Assembly (NCBI GenBank): GCA_039808325.1
Contig: JBDHSU010000003.1
Location: 16,006 to 80,005, forward strand
From: JAFKKS01 sp039808325
Lineage (GTDB): Bacteria > Pseudomonadota > Alphaproteobacteria > Rhizobiales > Xanthobacteraceae
Length of the DNA: 64,000 bases
Reading direction: 5' to 3'
The notes below the pieces were generated by a model. The model did not search any database. It saw only the letters and a program-made list of their open reading frames with translations, and was not told the origin of the DNA. Positions 1 through 8,611 of this stretch are shown here, in pieces. How positions within the stretch are numbered: the first letter of the stretch is position 1; every line of letters begins with the position of its first letter. A program made the translations under genes and the position numbers.

Positions 1-64
1 CTCTCATGATCGTTGCGGTCATCGATCGACCCGAGGCGAGGTAGGCGGCGGTAAGAACGGGATC

Positions 65-754
65 ATGGGGGCTGAACTCGACAATCGCAGCGTCGAAGCG
101 GCGTATGCGCGCTGGGCGCCGATCTACGACCTTGTCTTCGATCGCGTCATGGACAGCGGGCGCCGCGCGGGCGTCGCGGCCGCGCGCGGGGCCGGGCCGC
201 ACGTGCTCGATGTCGGCGTCGGCACCGGGCTCGAGCTGCCTTATTTCGATGCGCGGGCCAACGTCGTCGGCGTCGATCTGTCCGAACCGATGCTGCGCAG
301 GGCGCAGAAGCGCATTCGCGACGCGGGGCTGACGCATGTCGCCGGCCTCTGCGTGATGGACGCCACGAAACTCGCCTTCGCCGACGGGCAGTTCGACGCC
401 GTGCTCGCCCCCTATCTCATCACCGTCGTGCCGGAGCCGGAGCGGACCCTCGACGAGATCGCCCGCGTCGTCCGGCCCGGCGGCGAGATCGTGCTGGTCA
501 ATCACGTCATGGCCGAAAGCGGCCCGCGCGCGGTCGCCGAACGATGGCTGGCGCGCCAGACGCGGCATCTCGGCTGGCATCCGGACTTTCCGTGGGAGGT
601 CATCGGGAACTGGTGCGCGGGGCGCCCCGGCATCACGCTCATCGAGCGACGGCCGCTCGCCCCCGCCGGGTTGTTCACGCTGATCCGGTTGCGCAAGGAG
701 GCCGTTGCCGAGAGCGCGAATCTGCCCTCCCCGACGCGCCAAAGCGTTGATTAG
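65..754 (+). CDS. pmtA: Phosphatidylethanolamine N-methyltransferase, PmtA type
   Basis: Class I SAM-dependent methyltransferase of 229 residues. It opens with the YARWAPIYDLVFD segment typical of rhizobial/Rhodobacter PmtA. The SAM-binding glycine motif VLDVGVGTGLELP (about residues 48-60) follows, then the acidic strand end VVGVDLSEPML, then VRPGGEIVLVNH after the fourth strand. Members of this family methylate phosphatidylethanolamine stepwise to phosphatidylcholine at the inner membrane using SAM. The length fits the family (about 200-230). The last 20 residues look non-conserved. It is a single gene upstream of a tRNA, with no operon partner in the window. Assignment rests on remembered similarity to PmtA. 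A different small-molecule methyltransferase is less likely. Confidence 0.87.
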   Translation: MGAELDNRSVEAAYARWAPIYDLVFDRVMDSGRRAGVAAARGAGPHVLDVGVGTGLELPYFDARANVVGVDLSEPMLRRAQKRIRDAGLTHVAGLCVMDATKLAFADGQFDAVLAPYLITVVPEPERTLDEIARVVRPGGEIVLVNHVMAESGPRAVAERWLARQTRHLGWHPDFPWEVIGNWCAGRPGITLIERRPLAPAGLFTLIRLRKEAVAESANLPSPTRQSVD

Positions 755-816
755 CCCGGCGTTCCCCTTTATATCGCTGCGGGCCGATGGCGCTGCGCCG
801 GGCGGCGGCGCAAGAT

Positions 817-893
817 GGCGGGGTAGCTCAGCTGGTTAGAGCAGCGGAATCATAATCCGCGTGTCGGGGGTTCGAGTCCCTCTCCCGCTACCA
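817..893 (+). tRNA. tRNA-Met (anticodon CAT, elongator type)
   Basis: A complete cloverleaf can be drawn. The acceptor stem pairs 817-823 with 883-889, with G-U pairs at both ends. The D arm is GCTC/GAGC, the anticodon stem GCGGA/TCCGC has loop ATCATAA, and the T arm has loop TTCGAGT. The CCA end is encoded at 891-893. The anticodon is CAT at 851-853. The sequence matches the usual alphaproteobacterial elongator tRNA-Met. A lysidine-modified tRNA-Ile2 also has CAT and cannot be wholly excluded by eye. Confidence 0.95.
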
Positions 894-1208
894 ACGCCCA
901 CCCTGTCTCGGGGATGATTGGCTGTGGCGGTCCCTCGATCACGATGATTTTGGATCGATTCGATCCAACGTAATCGATTCTCTTAACTTAGAGCGGGATG
1001 CGGGCGGAAAACCGCTCCACATTTTTCCTCATCCCGCGCTCGAGCTCCGTTTGCACCAGATCCGCCTGCGCGCTTTTCTTCTTATCCTTCGCTTGTTGCC
1101 CGTCGCACCCGCCGCGCGCGCATATCGGGCGCGATGCGCACGCGCGGGCAAATCGGCTATAGGCAGAACGCGCGCGACGTCGCCGCTCGATCCCGCTGGC
1201 AGGTCAAC
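894..1208. repeat. Intergenic gap with Rhizobiales-type palindromes
   Basis: No gene is seen here. Positions 950-968 form a perfect 9-bp inverted repeat (TTGGATCGA, single T, TCGATCCAA). Positions 991-1041 form a second hairpin: GAGCGGGATG pairs with CATCCCGCGCTC around an A/T-rich centre with GCGGAAAACCGC. Elements of this form recur many times between genes in Rhizobiales genomes. They may act as hairpins at transcript ends, here after the tRNA. The stretch 1042-1208 carries the promoter region of the dehydrogenase gene, but no clear -35/-10 pair was found. Confidence 0.6.
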
Positions 1209-2189
1209 ATGAAGATCGCAATCCTGGACGATTACTTCGACACGCTGCGGACGCTGCCGTGCTTCGCCAGGCTTGCGAAGCACGAGGTCACGATCTTCAA
1301 CGATCACGTCCAGGACGACGCCATCCTGGCGGACCGCTTGAAGGACGCCGAGGTGCTGGTGCTCATTCGCGAGCGGACCAAAGTTCAAGCCGGCCTGCTG
1401 GAGCGGCTTCCGAAATTGCGGCTGATCAGCCAACGGAGCGTCTACCCGCACATCGACGTCGACGCGTGCACGCGGCACGGCGTGGTTCTCTCCTCCAGTC
1501 AGCATCCGGGCGCGCCCTGCTACGCCGCCGCCGAGCTGACGTGGGCGCTGGTGCTCGCAGCGGCGCGGCGGCTGCCCGAACAGGTCGCGGCGCTCAAGAA
1601 AGGCCAGTGGCAAACGGGGGTCGGAACGACGCTGCGCGGCAAGACGCTCGGCCTTTTCGGCTACGGGCGAATCGCACGCGTCATCGCCGACTACGGCCGC
1701 GCTTTCGGCATGAAGGTCGTTGTCTGGGCGAGCGAGCGCTCGCGGGAGACCGCGAAGCGCGACGGATGGGAGGTCGCCGCGTCGAAGGAATCGTTCTTCG
1801 CGGAATGCGACGTGGTTTCGCTGCATCTGCGGCTTTATCCGCCGACGCGCGGCATCGTCACCGCCGCCGACCTCGCCCGCATGAAGCCGACCTCGATCCT
1901 GGTCAACACCAGCCGGGCGCCGCTGATCGCTCCGGGCGCGCTTGTCGAAGCGCTGCGTCTGGGGCGGCCGGGAATGGCCGCCGTCGACGTCTTCGACGCG
2001 GAGCCGGTCACCGACCCGAACCATCCGCTGCTGACGATGCCGAACGCGATCTGCGCGCCGCACATCGGCTATGTGACGCGCGAGGAATACGACCTCCAAT
2101 TCACGGAAATCTTCGATCAGATCCTGGCGTTCGAAGCCGGCACGCCGATCAACGTCATCAATCCCGCGGTGCTTTCGTCCGCGCAATAA
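1209..2189 (+). CDS. D-2-hydroxyacid dehydrogenase (NAD-dependent)
   Basis: A 326-residue member of the D-isomer-specific 2-hydroxyacid dehydrogenases, which interconvert D-2-hydroxyacids and 2-oxoacids with NAD(P)H. The NAD site is at about 149-156 (LFGYGRIA, a Gly-rich loop whose last Gly is Ala). The catalytic triad is visible: Arg236 in NTSRAP, Glu265 in DAEPV and His285 in APHIG. The ATG at 1209 is chosen because the protein then starts with the strand MKIAILDDY expected for the family; upstream in-frame codons give a non-conserved leader. It reads towards the GntR regulator, which is on the other strand. The substrate is not deducible. It may be a stand-alone gene, though it borders the catabolic block. 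Confidence 0.88.
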   Translation: MKIAILDDYFDTLRTLPCFARLAKHEVTIFNDHVQDDAILADRLKDAEVLVLIRERTKVQAGLLERLPKLRLISQRSVYPHIDVDACTRHGVVLSSSQHPGAPCYAAAELTWALVLAAARRLPEQVAALKKGQWQTGVGTTLRGKTLGLFGYGRIARVIADYGRAFGMKVVVWASERSRETAKRDGWEVAASKESFFAECDVVSLHLRLYPPTRGIVTAADLARMKPTSILVNTSRAPLIAPGALVEALRLGRPGMAAVDVFDAEPVTDPNHPLLTMPNAICAPHIGYVTREEYDLQFTEIFDQILAFEAGTPINVINPAVLSSAQ

Positions 2190-2217
2190 ATAATACGGCG
2201 GGAAGAACGGCGCGCCC

Positions 2218-2958
2218 TCACGCCTGCGCTTTGGCGGAGCGCGGATAGGCTTCCGCGAGCGAGCGCGCGATCACGCCATGCGCGCGGCGAATCAAGCGCT
2301 CCGCCCGCCGGCGCGCCAACAGCGGCTTGCGCAGGGTGATCGCGGCAATGACCTCACGCTGGCCTTCGATCGACAGGTCCAGCATCTCCTGCGTTTTGAG
2401 ATGCGCGAGATAGCGATAGCGCAGCGCCTGCTTGTCGATGCCGGCGATGATCCGCATCAATGTCGCGTTGCGGCCGGCGGCGTGGATCGCTTGCGTCATC
2501 GCGACGTTGCGATCGAAAAACTGCTCGATGTCGTGCCCGTCCAGTGCCTTGTGCATGTCGGTAAGCCGCTCCGTGAGATGCGCGAGCGAATCCTCGTCGG
2601 CCGAACGCGCCGCCTCGGCCGCCGCGAGCCCTTCGAGGCCCACGCGGCAGGTGTAGACCTCGTCCAGGTCCTCACGACTCATCGGCGCGACGCGCACGCC
2701 CCGACGCGCGGCGCGCACCACCAATCCGTCCGCTTCCAGCATGCGGAAGGCTTCGCGCACCGGGGAGCGGCTGACACCGAACTGCGCGCACAATTCCTCC
2801 TCGGTCAGGCGCGTGTCCGGCCCCAGCTTCAAGAAAGTGATCTGACGGCTGAGAACCCGCGCGATCTCCGGCGCAATCATTGCGGGAAGCGCGAAGTCGC
2901 CCATGCGCTGCGTGGTGTCCTGTCCGGCAGTTGCCACCGTCATCGCCTCCGTTGTCAC
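2218..2958 (-). CDS. GntR-family regulator, FCD (FadR-like) subfamily
   Basis: A 246-residue transcription factor. The winged helix-turn-helix is at about residues 50-95 (EEELCAQFGVSRSPVREAF then EADGLVVRAARRGVRVA). A helical FCD effector domain covers about 105-235. The FCD metal site looks degenerate: the usual Glu-His pair in the third helix reads GQREV. It is divergent from the enolase-superfamily gene, and the 133-bp gap holds the inverted-repeat site at 3012-3029. The same 10-mer recurs at the divergent promoter at 13.5 kb. I infer that it represses the 4.2-20.1 kb catabolic genes and itself, with a pathway intermediate as inducer. Confidence 0.9.
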   Translation of the reverse strand: MTTEAMTVATAGQDTTQRMGDFALPAMIAPEIARVLSRQITFLKLGPDTRLTEEELCAQFGVSRSPVREAFRMLEADGLVVRAARRGVRVAPMSREDLDEVYTCRVGLEGLAAAEAARSADEDSLAHLTERLTDMHKALDGHDIEQFFDRNVAMTQAIHAAGRNATLMRIIAGIDKQALRYRYLAHLKTQEMLDLSIEGQREVIAAITLRKPLLARRRAERLIRRAHGVIARSLAEAYPRSAKAQA

Positions 2959-3011
2959 GTCGCGACCAACACGCCACCGTCCCCCATGCGGACTATAAGG
3001 TCAATTTTCCG

Positions 3012-3029
3012 AATACAATGTACAGTATT
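3012..3029. promoter_or_regulatory. Candidate GntR operator, copy 1
   Basis: AATAC (3012-3016) and GTATT (3025-3029) form an inverted repeat around AATGTACA. Positions 3019-3028 read TGTACAGTAT, the identical 10-mer found at 13548-13557. It lies between the divergent GntR and enolase-superfamily genes, 63 bp from the ATG of the latter. Such T/A-rich palindromes in a high-GC promoter gap are typical of FCD GntR operators. Binding is inferred. Confidence 0.55.
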
Positions 3030-3091
3030 TGCACGCGGGCCATGCGGCGGGTGATAACGTGACGCATAATAGCCGCACGCATGGGGAAAAC

Positions 3092-4237
3092 ATGATCGAC
3101 AATTCGTCTGCCTTTCCGGCGGTTGCGCCAGACACGGAAATTGTGACTGTCGACTGCTTTCCGGCACTCCTGCCGCTTCGCAAGCCGCTGGTTATGGCGA
3201 CCTACCGGATCGATGACGGGCCCGTGCTGTTCGTGCGCGTGCGCACCCGGGGAGGCGCCGAGGGTTGGGGCGAGGCCGCCGCCAGCCCCATCATGTCCGG
3301 GGAAACGCTGACCGGCATGCAAGCGGCCGTGCGCGATCTCATCGCACCGCGCCTGATCGGCGCCGATGCGCTCGACCGCGCGCGCCTGTCACGGGAGTTG
3401 CGCACGTCCATGTTCGCGAACGGTGGCGCAATCGCCGCCGTCGACATGGCGCTGCTCGATCTCGCCGGCCGTATCCTGGACGTGCCGGCCGTGGCCCTAC
3501 TCGGCGGCGCGATACGGCGCGCCGTCAAGCCGCTGTGGCTGGTCGGCGGCTCCGGCGATACGGAGAAAGATGTCGCGGAGGCCGTGGCCCTGCACGCACA
3601 AGCCTTCCGCTCCTTCAAACTGAAAGTCGGGCTCAAGCCGGTGGACGAGGAGATCCGCACCGTCAAGTTGCTGCGCGAAGCGCTCGGCGCCGAATGCCTG
3701 ATCGCGGCCGACGCGAATATGGGCTGGGACACGACGACGGCGATCCGTTTCACGACCGGCAGCGCCCCCTTCGGTCTCGCCTTCCTGGAGCAGCCGACGC
3801 CCGCCGGCGACATCGCCCGCATGGCGACGGTCGCCGCCGCCTCGCCGATTCCGATCGGCGTCGACGAAAGCCTGCACGGCCTCGGCGACCTGCTCGCGCA
3901 TGTGGCGGCGCGCGCCATCGGCGGCGCCAGTCTCAAGACGATCAAGCTCGGAGGAATTTCACCGGTCGTCGCCGCCGCTGGCGTCTGCGACGCGCTCGGA
4001 CTTTCGGTCAACCTCGCGATGATGATGGAATCAAGCCTTGCGACCGCGGCCATGGTGCATGCGGCCTGCGCGATCCCGCGCATCGACTGGGGCCTGAGCC
4101 TCGGCAATCTCTGGCTCGCCGAAGACCCCGTGCGACATCCGATCGCCTGTGCGGACGGGCTCGTGCACTGCCCGGCCGGACCGGGGCTGGGCGTCGAGGT
4201 GGACGAGCGCCGGATCACGGCGCTCGCCCCGCGCTAA
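3092..4237 (+). CDS. Mandelate racemase/muconate lactonizing enzyme family protein
   Basis: Enolase-superfamily enzyme of 381 residues. These enzymes abstract a proton alpha to a carboxylate using Mg2+. The KxK motif (FKLKVG, Lys176 and Lys178) marks the MLE subgroup. Metal ligands are Asp207 (ADANMGWD), Glu233 (LEQP) and Asp258 (GVDES). Lys285 (IKLGG) is the opposite-face base. The N-terminal capping domain is present. The MLE subgroup includes muconate cycloisomerases, dipeptide epimerases, o-succinylbenzoate synthases and N-acylamino-acid racemases, and sequence alone does not separate them here. The ATG at 3092 follows GGGGAAAAC. An upstream in-frame ATG at 3029 would overlap the operator. 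It is convergent with the transporter operon and shares its putative regulator. Confidence 0.85.
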   Translation: MIDNSSAFPAVAPDTEIVTVDCFPALLPLRKPLVMATYRIDDGPVLFVRVRTRGGAEGWGEAAASPIMSGETLTGMQAAVRDLIAPRLIGADALDRARLSRELRTSMFANGGAIAAVDMALLDLAGRILDVPAVALLGGAIRRAVKPLWLVGGSGDTEKDVAEAVALHAQAFRSFKLKVGLKPVDEEIRTVKLLREALGAECLIAADANMGWDTTTAIRFTTGSAPFGLAFLEQPTPAGDIARMATVAAASPIPIGVDESLHGLGDLLAHVAARAIGGASLKTIKLGGISPVVAAAGVCDALGLSVNLAMMMESSLATAAMVHAACAIPRIDWGLSLGNLWLAEDPVRHPIACADGLVHCPAGPGLGVEVDERRITALAPR

Positions 4238-4244
4238 TTGCGAT

Positions 4245-5210
4245 TTACTGCGGCAGCTTAACGTTGACCTTCTCCGGGCTCACTTTCTTGAGCAGGTCGG
4301 GATAGACGAACTTCTGCCAGTCCATCGGCTTGGCAAGCTTGCCGAGCGTCTTGAGCTGGTCGGCGACGATGACGAAATTCTCGACCGAACCGTTGTCGAG
4401 ACGCAGGTCGTAGGTCAGCTTGGTCATCAGCGTCGTGGTGAGCGCCTTGTCGAGCTTGAGGAAGTTCGACACCTGCGTCGCCGCTTCTTCGCGGTTGGAA
4501 TTGATGAACTTGGTCGCCTGATCGAGCGAGCGCACGAAAGCGACCGCCGCTTCCGGGTTCTTGTCGGCCCAGCCCTTGTTCAGATAGACGTAGACGCGCG
4601 GCGACATGATGCCCTGCGCCGTCTGGATGATCTTGCTGTTGGGCACCGCCATCACCGCGCGCGTGAGCCACGGCTCCCACGAGGTGAAGGCGTCGATGTT
4701 GCCGCGCTCGAGGGCCGCGACCATCTCAGGCGCTTCCACCTGGACGATGGTGTAGTCCTTGGGGTTGAGCTTGAGCTTCTCCACCATCGCCAGCCAGAAC
4801 ACCTCCGAACCGGAGCCGCGCGCGACGCCGATCTTCTTGCCCTTGAGCGCGGCGACGTTCTCGACGTTGCGCGCCACCATGCCGTACCAATGCGTCATCA
4901 GCGCGCCCTCGGCGACAACGACGACGTTGTTGTCGATGTTGAAGTTCTGCACGCCGGCCTGCTCGGCGCCGAAGGCGGCCTGCACCTGGTTCTGGATCAC
5001 GAACGCGACCATGGCCGAGCCGCTCGGGCCGGTGTTGATCTGAACGTCCAGGCCGTTCTTCTCAAAGAAGCCCGCCGTCTTGGCGATGTAGAAGGCGGAG
5101 AAACTCGGATCGACGCCGGTGGCGATCGTCATCTTCGTCGCCGCCGTCGCGCCGGATGCGGGCAACGCCAGCAGCGCTGCCGCGAACAACGCCGTAAATA
5201 CACGTTTCAT
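4245..5210 (-). CDS. ABC transporter substrate-binding protein (SsuA/TauA/NMT1-like)
   Basis: A 321-residue periplasmic binding protein. The N-terminal signal peptide (MKRVFTALFAAALLALPASG, cleavage near residue 23) is followed by the two-lobed fold of the SsuA/TauA/ThiY group, with typical segments FSAFYIAKTAGFFEKNGLDV and GKKIGVARGSGSE. The start is set by a strong AGGAGGGGAAG Shine-Dalgarno site just upstream of ATG 5210. The frame stays open further upstream but overlaps the permease gene. It is the last gene of the minus-strand operon starting at 13507. Family members bind sulfonates, taurine, nitrate, pyrimidine precursors or aromatic acids, and the ligand here is unknown. Confidence 0.9.
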   Translation of the reverse strand: MKRVFTALFAAALLALPASGATAATKMTIATGVDPSFSAFYIAKTAGFFEKNGLDVQINTGPSGSAMVAFVIQNQVQAAFGAEQAGVQNFNIDNNVVVVAEGALMTHWYGMVARNVENVAALKGKKIGVARGSGSEVFWLAMVEKLKLNPKDYTIVQVEAPEMVAALERGNIDAFTSWEPWLTRAVMAVPNSKIIQTAQGIMSPRVYVYLNKGWADKNPEAAVAFVRSLDQATKFINSNREEAATQVSNFLKLDKALTTTLMTKLTYDLRLDNGSVENFVIVADQLKTLGKLAKPMDWQKFVYPDLLKKVSPEKVNVKLPQ

Positions 5211-5251
5211 CGTCTTCCCCTCCTGATTGAAATACAGTTTGTGAAAAGCAC

Positions 5252-6088
5252 TCATGTGACCGGAGCGAAGCGCCCGGCGAACCGGTAGATCGCCCAGCGG
5301 AACAGTCGGTCGGTGGCGAAGCCGAGCATGCCGAGGCAGACGAGGGAAACGAAGATCTCGTCGATCAACATGTACATGCGCCCATTCCAGAGCATGACGC
5401 CGAGCCCTTCGTTGGCCGAGATCAGCTCCGCCGCGACGATCGTGGTGAACGAGTTGGCCATGGCGAGGCGCATGCCGGTGAGGATGAACGGCACCGTCGC
5501 CGGCAGGCCGACATAGAAAAAGATCTGGCCGGGCGACGCGCCGAGCGCCTGCGCCGCCCGGATCTTGTTCGGAGCGATCGCGGATACGCCCGCCGCCGTG
5601 TTGATGATGACGATGAAGATCGTCGTGTAGATGATAAGGAAGATCTTCGATTCCTCGCCGATGCCGAACCAGATCACGGCGATCGTGATCATCGCGACGG
5701 ACGGGATGAAGCGGAGAAATTCCGTCCACGGCTCGAGCAGCTTGCGCACCAGCGGAAAGCTTCCGATGGCAAGGCCGACCGGAATGCCGAACGCGGAGCC
5801 GAGAATGAAGCCGATGGCGATACGCCGCAGGCTCACCCAGGTATGCTCGATCAGCACGCCGCTCAGCGTCAGCTCCAACCCCTTCTTGAGCACGGAGAGC
5901 GGCGGCGGAAACAGAAGCGATTGGACGATGTAGACGGAGGCGATGTGCCAGACCAGGAACAACGACGCGAAGCCGATGAGCTGCAGCAGGATCGAATTGA
6001 GAAAGGCGCCGAACTTCTGCTCCGCGCCGCCACGCTTGCGCACCGTGGCCGCCGCCGAATTGCCGAGGTCGGCTTCCTGCGTACTCAT
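5252..6088 (-). CDS. ABC transporter permease (SsuC/TauC-like)
   Basis: A 278-residue inner-membrane protein with about six transmembrane helices (first at about 35-55). The binding-protein-dependent transport motif in the cytoplasmic loop reads about AAQALGASPGQIFFYVGLPATVPFILTG, the EAA-type contact with the ATPase. The size and N-terminal cytoplasmic tail fit SsuC/TauC. Its start overlaps the stop of the ATPase gene by 4 bp, and the binding protein begins 41 bp downstream. It forms the channel of the importer encoded at 4245-6879. Confidence 0.92.
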   Translation of the reverse strand: MSTQEADLGNSAAATVRKRGGAEQKFGAFLNSILLQLIGFASLFLVWHIASVYIVQSLLFPPPLSVLKKGLELTLSGVLIEHTWVSLRRIAIGFILGSAFGIPVGLAIGSFPLVRKLLEPWTEFLRFIPSVAMITIAVIWFGIGEESKIFLIIYTTIFIVIINTAAGVSAIAPNKIRAAQALGASPGQIFFYVGLPATVPFILTGMRLAMANSFTTIVAAELISANEGLGVMLWNGRMYMLIDEIFVSLVCLGMLGFATDRLFRWAIYRFAGRFAPVT

Positions 6089-6879
6089 GCCGCCTCTCCC
6101 GTCATGCGGCCGGAGGCGCGCGCGACCTCCTCGCGGATCATCTCATACGCCGTCGCATAATACTTGACGTAGGCGGGATCGGTGCGGACCCGCTCACCCT
6201 CGAGGTCGATGGGGATGACGCCTTTCAGCGTGCCGCCCGGCCCTGCCGTCATCACGCCGACGCGGGTGGCGAGCAGAATCGCCTCATCGAGATCGTGGGT
6301 GATGAAGACGATCGACGTCTTGGTCGCGCTCCAGATCTTGCGCAATTCGTGCTGCATGATGTTGCGCGTCTGCGCATCGAGCGCCCCGAACGGCTCGTCC
6401 ATCAACAGCATCTTCGGCTCGTTGGCGAGCGCCCGGGCAATCTGGATGCGCTGCTTCATGCCGCCGGACAACTCGCCCGGGAATTTCTCGTGCTGCCCCT
6501 TCAACCCCACCAAGTCGAGATAGCGCAACGCGCGCTCGCGCCGCTCCTTCTTCGCCATGCCGCGCATGCGCAGGCCGAACTCGACGTTCTCGATGGCGTT
6601 GAGCCACGGATAGAGAGAGTCGTCCCCCTGAAAGACGACGCCTCGGTCGCGCGAAGGGTTTCGCACCGGCGCGCCGTCGAGAAGGATTTCGCCTTCCGTC
6701 GGATGATCGAAGCCGGCGAGAAGGCTGAGGATCGTCGTCTTCCCGCAGCCGGAAGGGCCGAGCAGGCAAAAGAACTCCCCGCGGGCCAGATCGAGCGAAA
6801 AATCCTTCACCGCGACGGACGTGCGTCCGTCACGCGAAACGAACGTCCGGGTCACATCGTGCAGTTCGATAAACGCCAT
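6085..6879 (-). CDS. ABC transporter ATP-binding protein (SsuB/TauB-like)
   Basis: A 264-residue nucleotide-binding subunit. Walker A is GPSGCGKTT (41-49), the Q-loop is VVFQGDDSLYPW (about 81-92), the signature is LSGGMKQR (137-144), Walker B is LLMDEP (158-163), and the H-loop is FITHD. The FQ..LYPW form is characteristic of nitrate/sulfonate/taurine importers. It overlaps the permease start by 4 bp and lies 65 bp downstream of the SDR gene in the same operon. It energises uptake with the two following proteins. Confidence 0.93.
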   Translation of the reverse strand: MAFIELHDVTRTFVSRDGRTSVAVKDFSLDLARGEFFCLLGPSGCGKTTILSLLAGFDHPTEGEILLDGAPVRNPSRDRGVVFQGDDSLYPWLNAIENVEFGLRMRGMAKKERRERALRYLDLVGLKGQHEKFPGELSGGMKQRIQIARALANEPKMLLMDEPFGALDAQTRNIMQHELRKIWSATKTSIVFITHDLDEAILLATRVGVMTAGPGGTLKGVIPIDLEGERVRTDPAYVKYYATAYEMIREEVARASGRMTGEAA

Positions 6880-6944
6880 TCATAGTCCCCCGTCGGCGAT
6901 CTTATCGTCGCGTATACGTGGCGTCGAAAATTTCAGCTCGCCCG

Positions 6945-7691
6945 TCAGCCGAGGACATAGCCGCCATCGGCGATCACGGTCTCGCCGGTGACATAGGCCG
7001 CCGCATCGGACGTGAGAAAGACCACCATCTTCGCCATCTCCTCCGGCTCGCCCCAACGGCCAAGCGGCACGCGGCCGAGGCCGCGGTCGCCCGTGTAGTT
7101 CGGATTGGCAACGGTCTGGTTGATCATACGCGTCTGCGAGCGCCCCGGCGCGAGACAAAGTGTCCGCACGCCTTGCGGGCCCCATTCGACCGCGGCTGCA
7201 CGCGTAAGCTGTGAGATCGCGGCTTTCATGGCGGCGTAAACACCGCGGTTCTCGCCACCGCAGAACGCCGTCTGCGAGCTGATCGAGAGGACGACGCCGC
7301 GCTTGCGCGCGACCATGCCGCGCCCAATGAGCTGCATGAGGCGAAACGCCCCGATGAGATCGATGCCGACGAGCTTCTGGATATCCTCGACCGTCGTTTC
7401 AAGAAGCGGCTTGGCGATCAGAATACCGGCGTTGTTGATCAGGATATCGATCTCTCCGGCGGCCTCGGCAAGTCGGGCGACGGATTCAAGATCGGACTGG
7501 TCGTAAAGGTGAAAGGCTTCCGCCCCGAGCTTCTTGGCGATCGCGCGCAGAGGTTCGTCCTCGATATCGGCCAGCACCAGCGTCGCGCCATGGGCGGCGA
7601 ACTCCGTCGCGATAGCGGCGCCGAAGCCATTTGCCGCGCCGGTCACCAGCACGCGTTTGCCCGTGAAATCGAGATCCTGAGCAAGACTCAC
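6945..7691 (-). CDS. SDR-family oxidoreductase (3-oxoacyl reductase type)
   Basis: Classical short-chain dehydrogenase of 248 residues. The cofactor loop TGAANGFG is at 17-24, NNAG follows in ILINNAGIL, the catalytic Ser is in ISSQTAF, and the YxxxK pair is in VYAAMKAA. An acidic residue after strand two (ADIED) suggests NAD over NADP. The C-terminus ends GETVIADGGYVLG, as in FabG-like enzymes. Start and stop overlap the epimerase gene by 4 bp (ATGA). Substrate unknown; from context it oxidises or reduces a hydroxy intermediate made by the epimerase, crotonase or hydantoinase-like products. Confidence 0.9.
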   Translation of the reverse strand: MSLAQDLDFTGKRVLVTGAANGFGAAIATEFAAHGATLVLADIEDEPLRAIAKKLGAEAFHLYDQSDLESVARLAEAAGEIDILINNAGILIAKPLLETTVEDIQKLVGIDLIGAFRLMQLIGRGMVARKRGVVLSISSQTAFCGGENRGVYAAMKAAISQLTRAAAVEWGPQGVRTLCLAPGRSQTRMINQTVANPNYTGDRGLGRVPLGRWGEPEEMAKMVVFLTSDAAAYVTGETVIADGGYVLG

Positions 7692-8611
7692 ATCATCCTC
7701 CGCTTTTCAACCCAGGCACGGGTCCGTTTCGCCCCTTCCGCTAACGACATACGCGGCGCAAATGCAAGATCGCGCCGTGCGGCATCGATCGTCAGGGGCC
7801 CCAGGCCGAACGTGTTCCAGGCAAGCCCGGCCGGGTCGAGACGGATGGATGCCTTCGGCACGGCGGCGCGCACGCCTTCGGCGATTTCATCCAGCGTCTG
7901 CGCAACCCCGGGTCCGATATTGTAGGCGCGCCGGCTGAGGCTTTCGGCGTCGAGAGCGGCGCAGACGGCGTCGACAACGTCGTCGAGAAAGATGTGCTGG
8001 CGCGTCCGCTCCGGCGCGTCGCGGACCAGCGTCACTTTGCCGTCGAGACCATCCTCGACCATGGTGCGGATGAGACAGGACGTCGTGCGGCCCGGCCCGT
8101 AGCAGGAGGCGACGCGCAGCGACACCGCATCAACGCCATGCTCGGCATGGAACGCCTCGATCAACGCCTCCCCCGCCGCCTTGGTGGCGCCGTAGACCGT
8201 CGTCGGACGCAGCGGCGTATCCTCGGTCACAGGAGAGAGGCCGGGCCGCTCGCCATATGCCATGATCGACGAAAACCAGACGATCCGCTCGACCTTATGG
8301 ATGCGCGCGGCCTCGAGCAGGCCGATCAACCCGCCGAGATTGATGTCGCAAATCCTCGCCGGCGCGTCGCGCAGCAACATCGGCCCGGAGATACCCCCGG
8401 CATGCACGACCTTGCGCACGTTGTGACGGACGATAGCCTCGTGCCAGCGCTGCGGATCGGGAAGGTCCTGCAGAAGCACGGGATACGCGGCATCCCCCGG
8501 CGCTTCGCGGTCCATGCCGACGACGCTACGTCCCGCCGCCACAAGGCGGCGGGCGACGGCGCCCCCGATCAGCCCGGATAGTCCGGTGACGAGGACGGCA
8601 CCGGCGGTCAT
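7688..8611 (-). CDS. NAD-dependent epimerase/dehydratase family protein
   Basis: Extended SDR of 307 residues. The GLSGLIG dinucleotide loop lies at residues 9-15, the catalytic Ser region is WFSSIMAYGE, and YGATKAAGE supplies the Tyr-x-x-x-Lys pair. The insertion RQHIFLDDVVDAV is the usual nucleotide-sugar or substrate domain segment. The start at 8611 gives ATGA overlap with the HyuB stop and places the Rossmann strand at residue 4. Upstream sequence in this frame is Arg-rich and is a shadow of the hyuB gene. Relatives include UDP-sugar epimerases and erythronate dehydrogenases. In a catabolic operon a hydroxyacid dehydrogenase role is as likely as sugar epimerisation. Confidence 0.86.
   Translation of the reverse strand: MTAGAVLVTGLSGLIGGAVARRLVAAGRSVVGMDREAPGDAAYPVLLQDLPDPQRWHEAIVRHNVRKVVHAGGISGPMLLRDAPARICDINLGGLIGLLEAARIHKVERIVWFSSIMAYGERPGLSPVTEDTPLRPTTVYGATKAAGEALIEAFHAEHGVDAVSLRVASCYGPGRTTSCLIRTMVEDGLDGKVTLVRDAPERTRQHIFLDDVVDAVCAALDAESLSRRAYNIGPGVAQTLDEIAEGVRAAVPKASIRLDPAGLAWNTFGLGPLTIDAARRDLAFAPRMSLAEGAKRTRAWVEKRRMM

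Noticed and set aside
817..1041. tRNA-Met followed by palindromes as a possible integration (att) site of a genomic island
   Set aside because: No integrase, no duplicated tRNA 3' end and no island-like genes follow. The palindromes are ordinary dispersed repeats.
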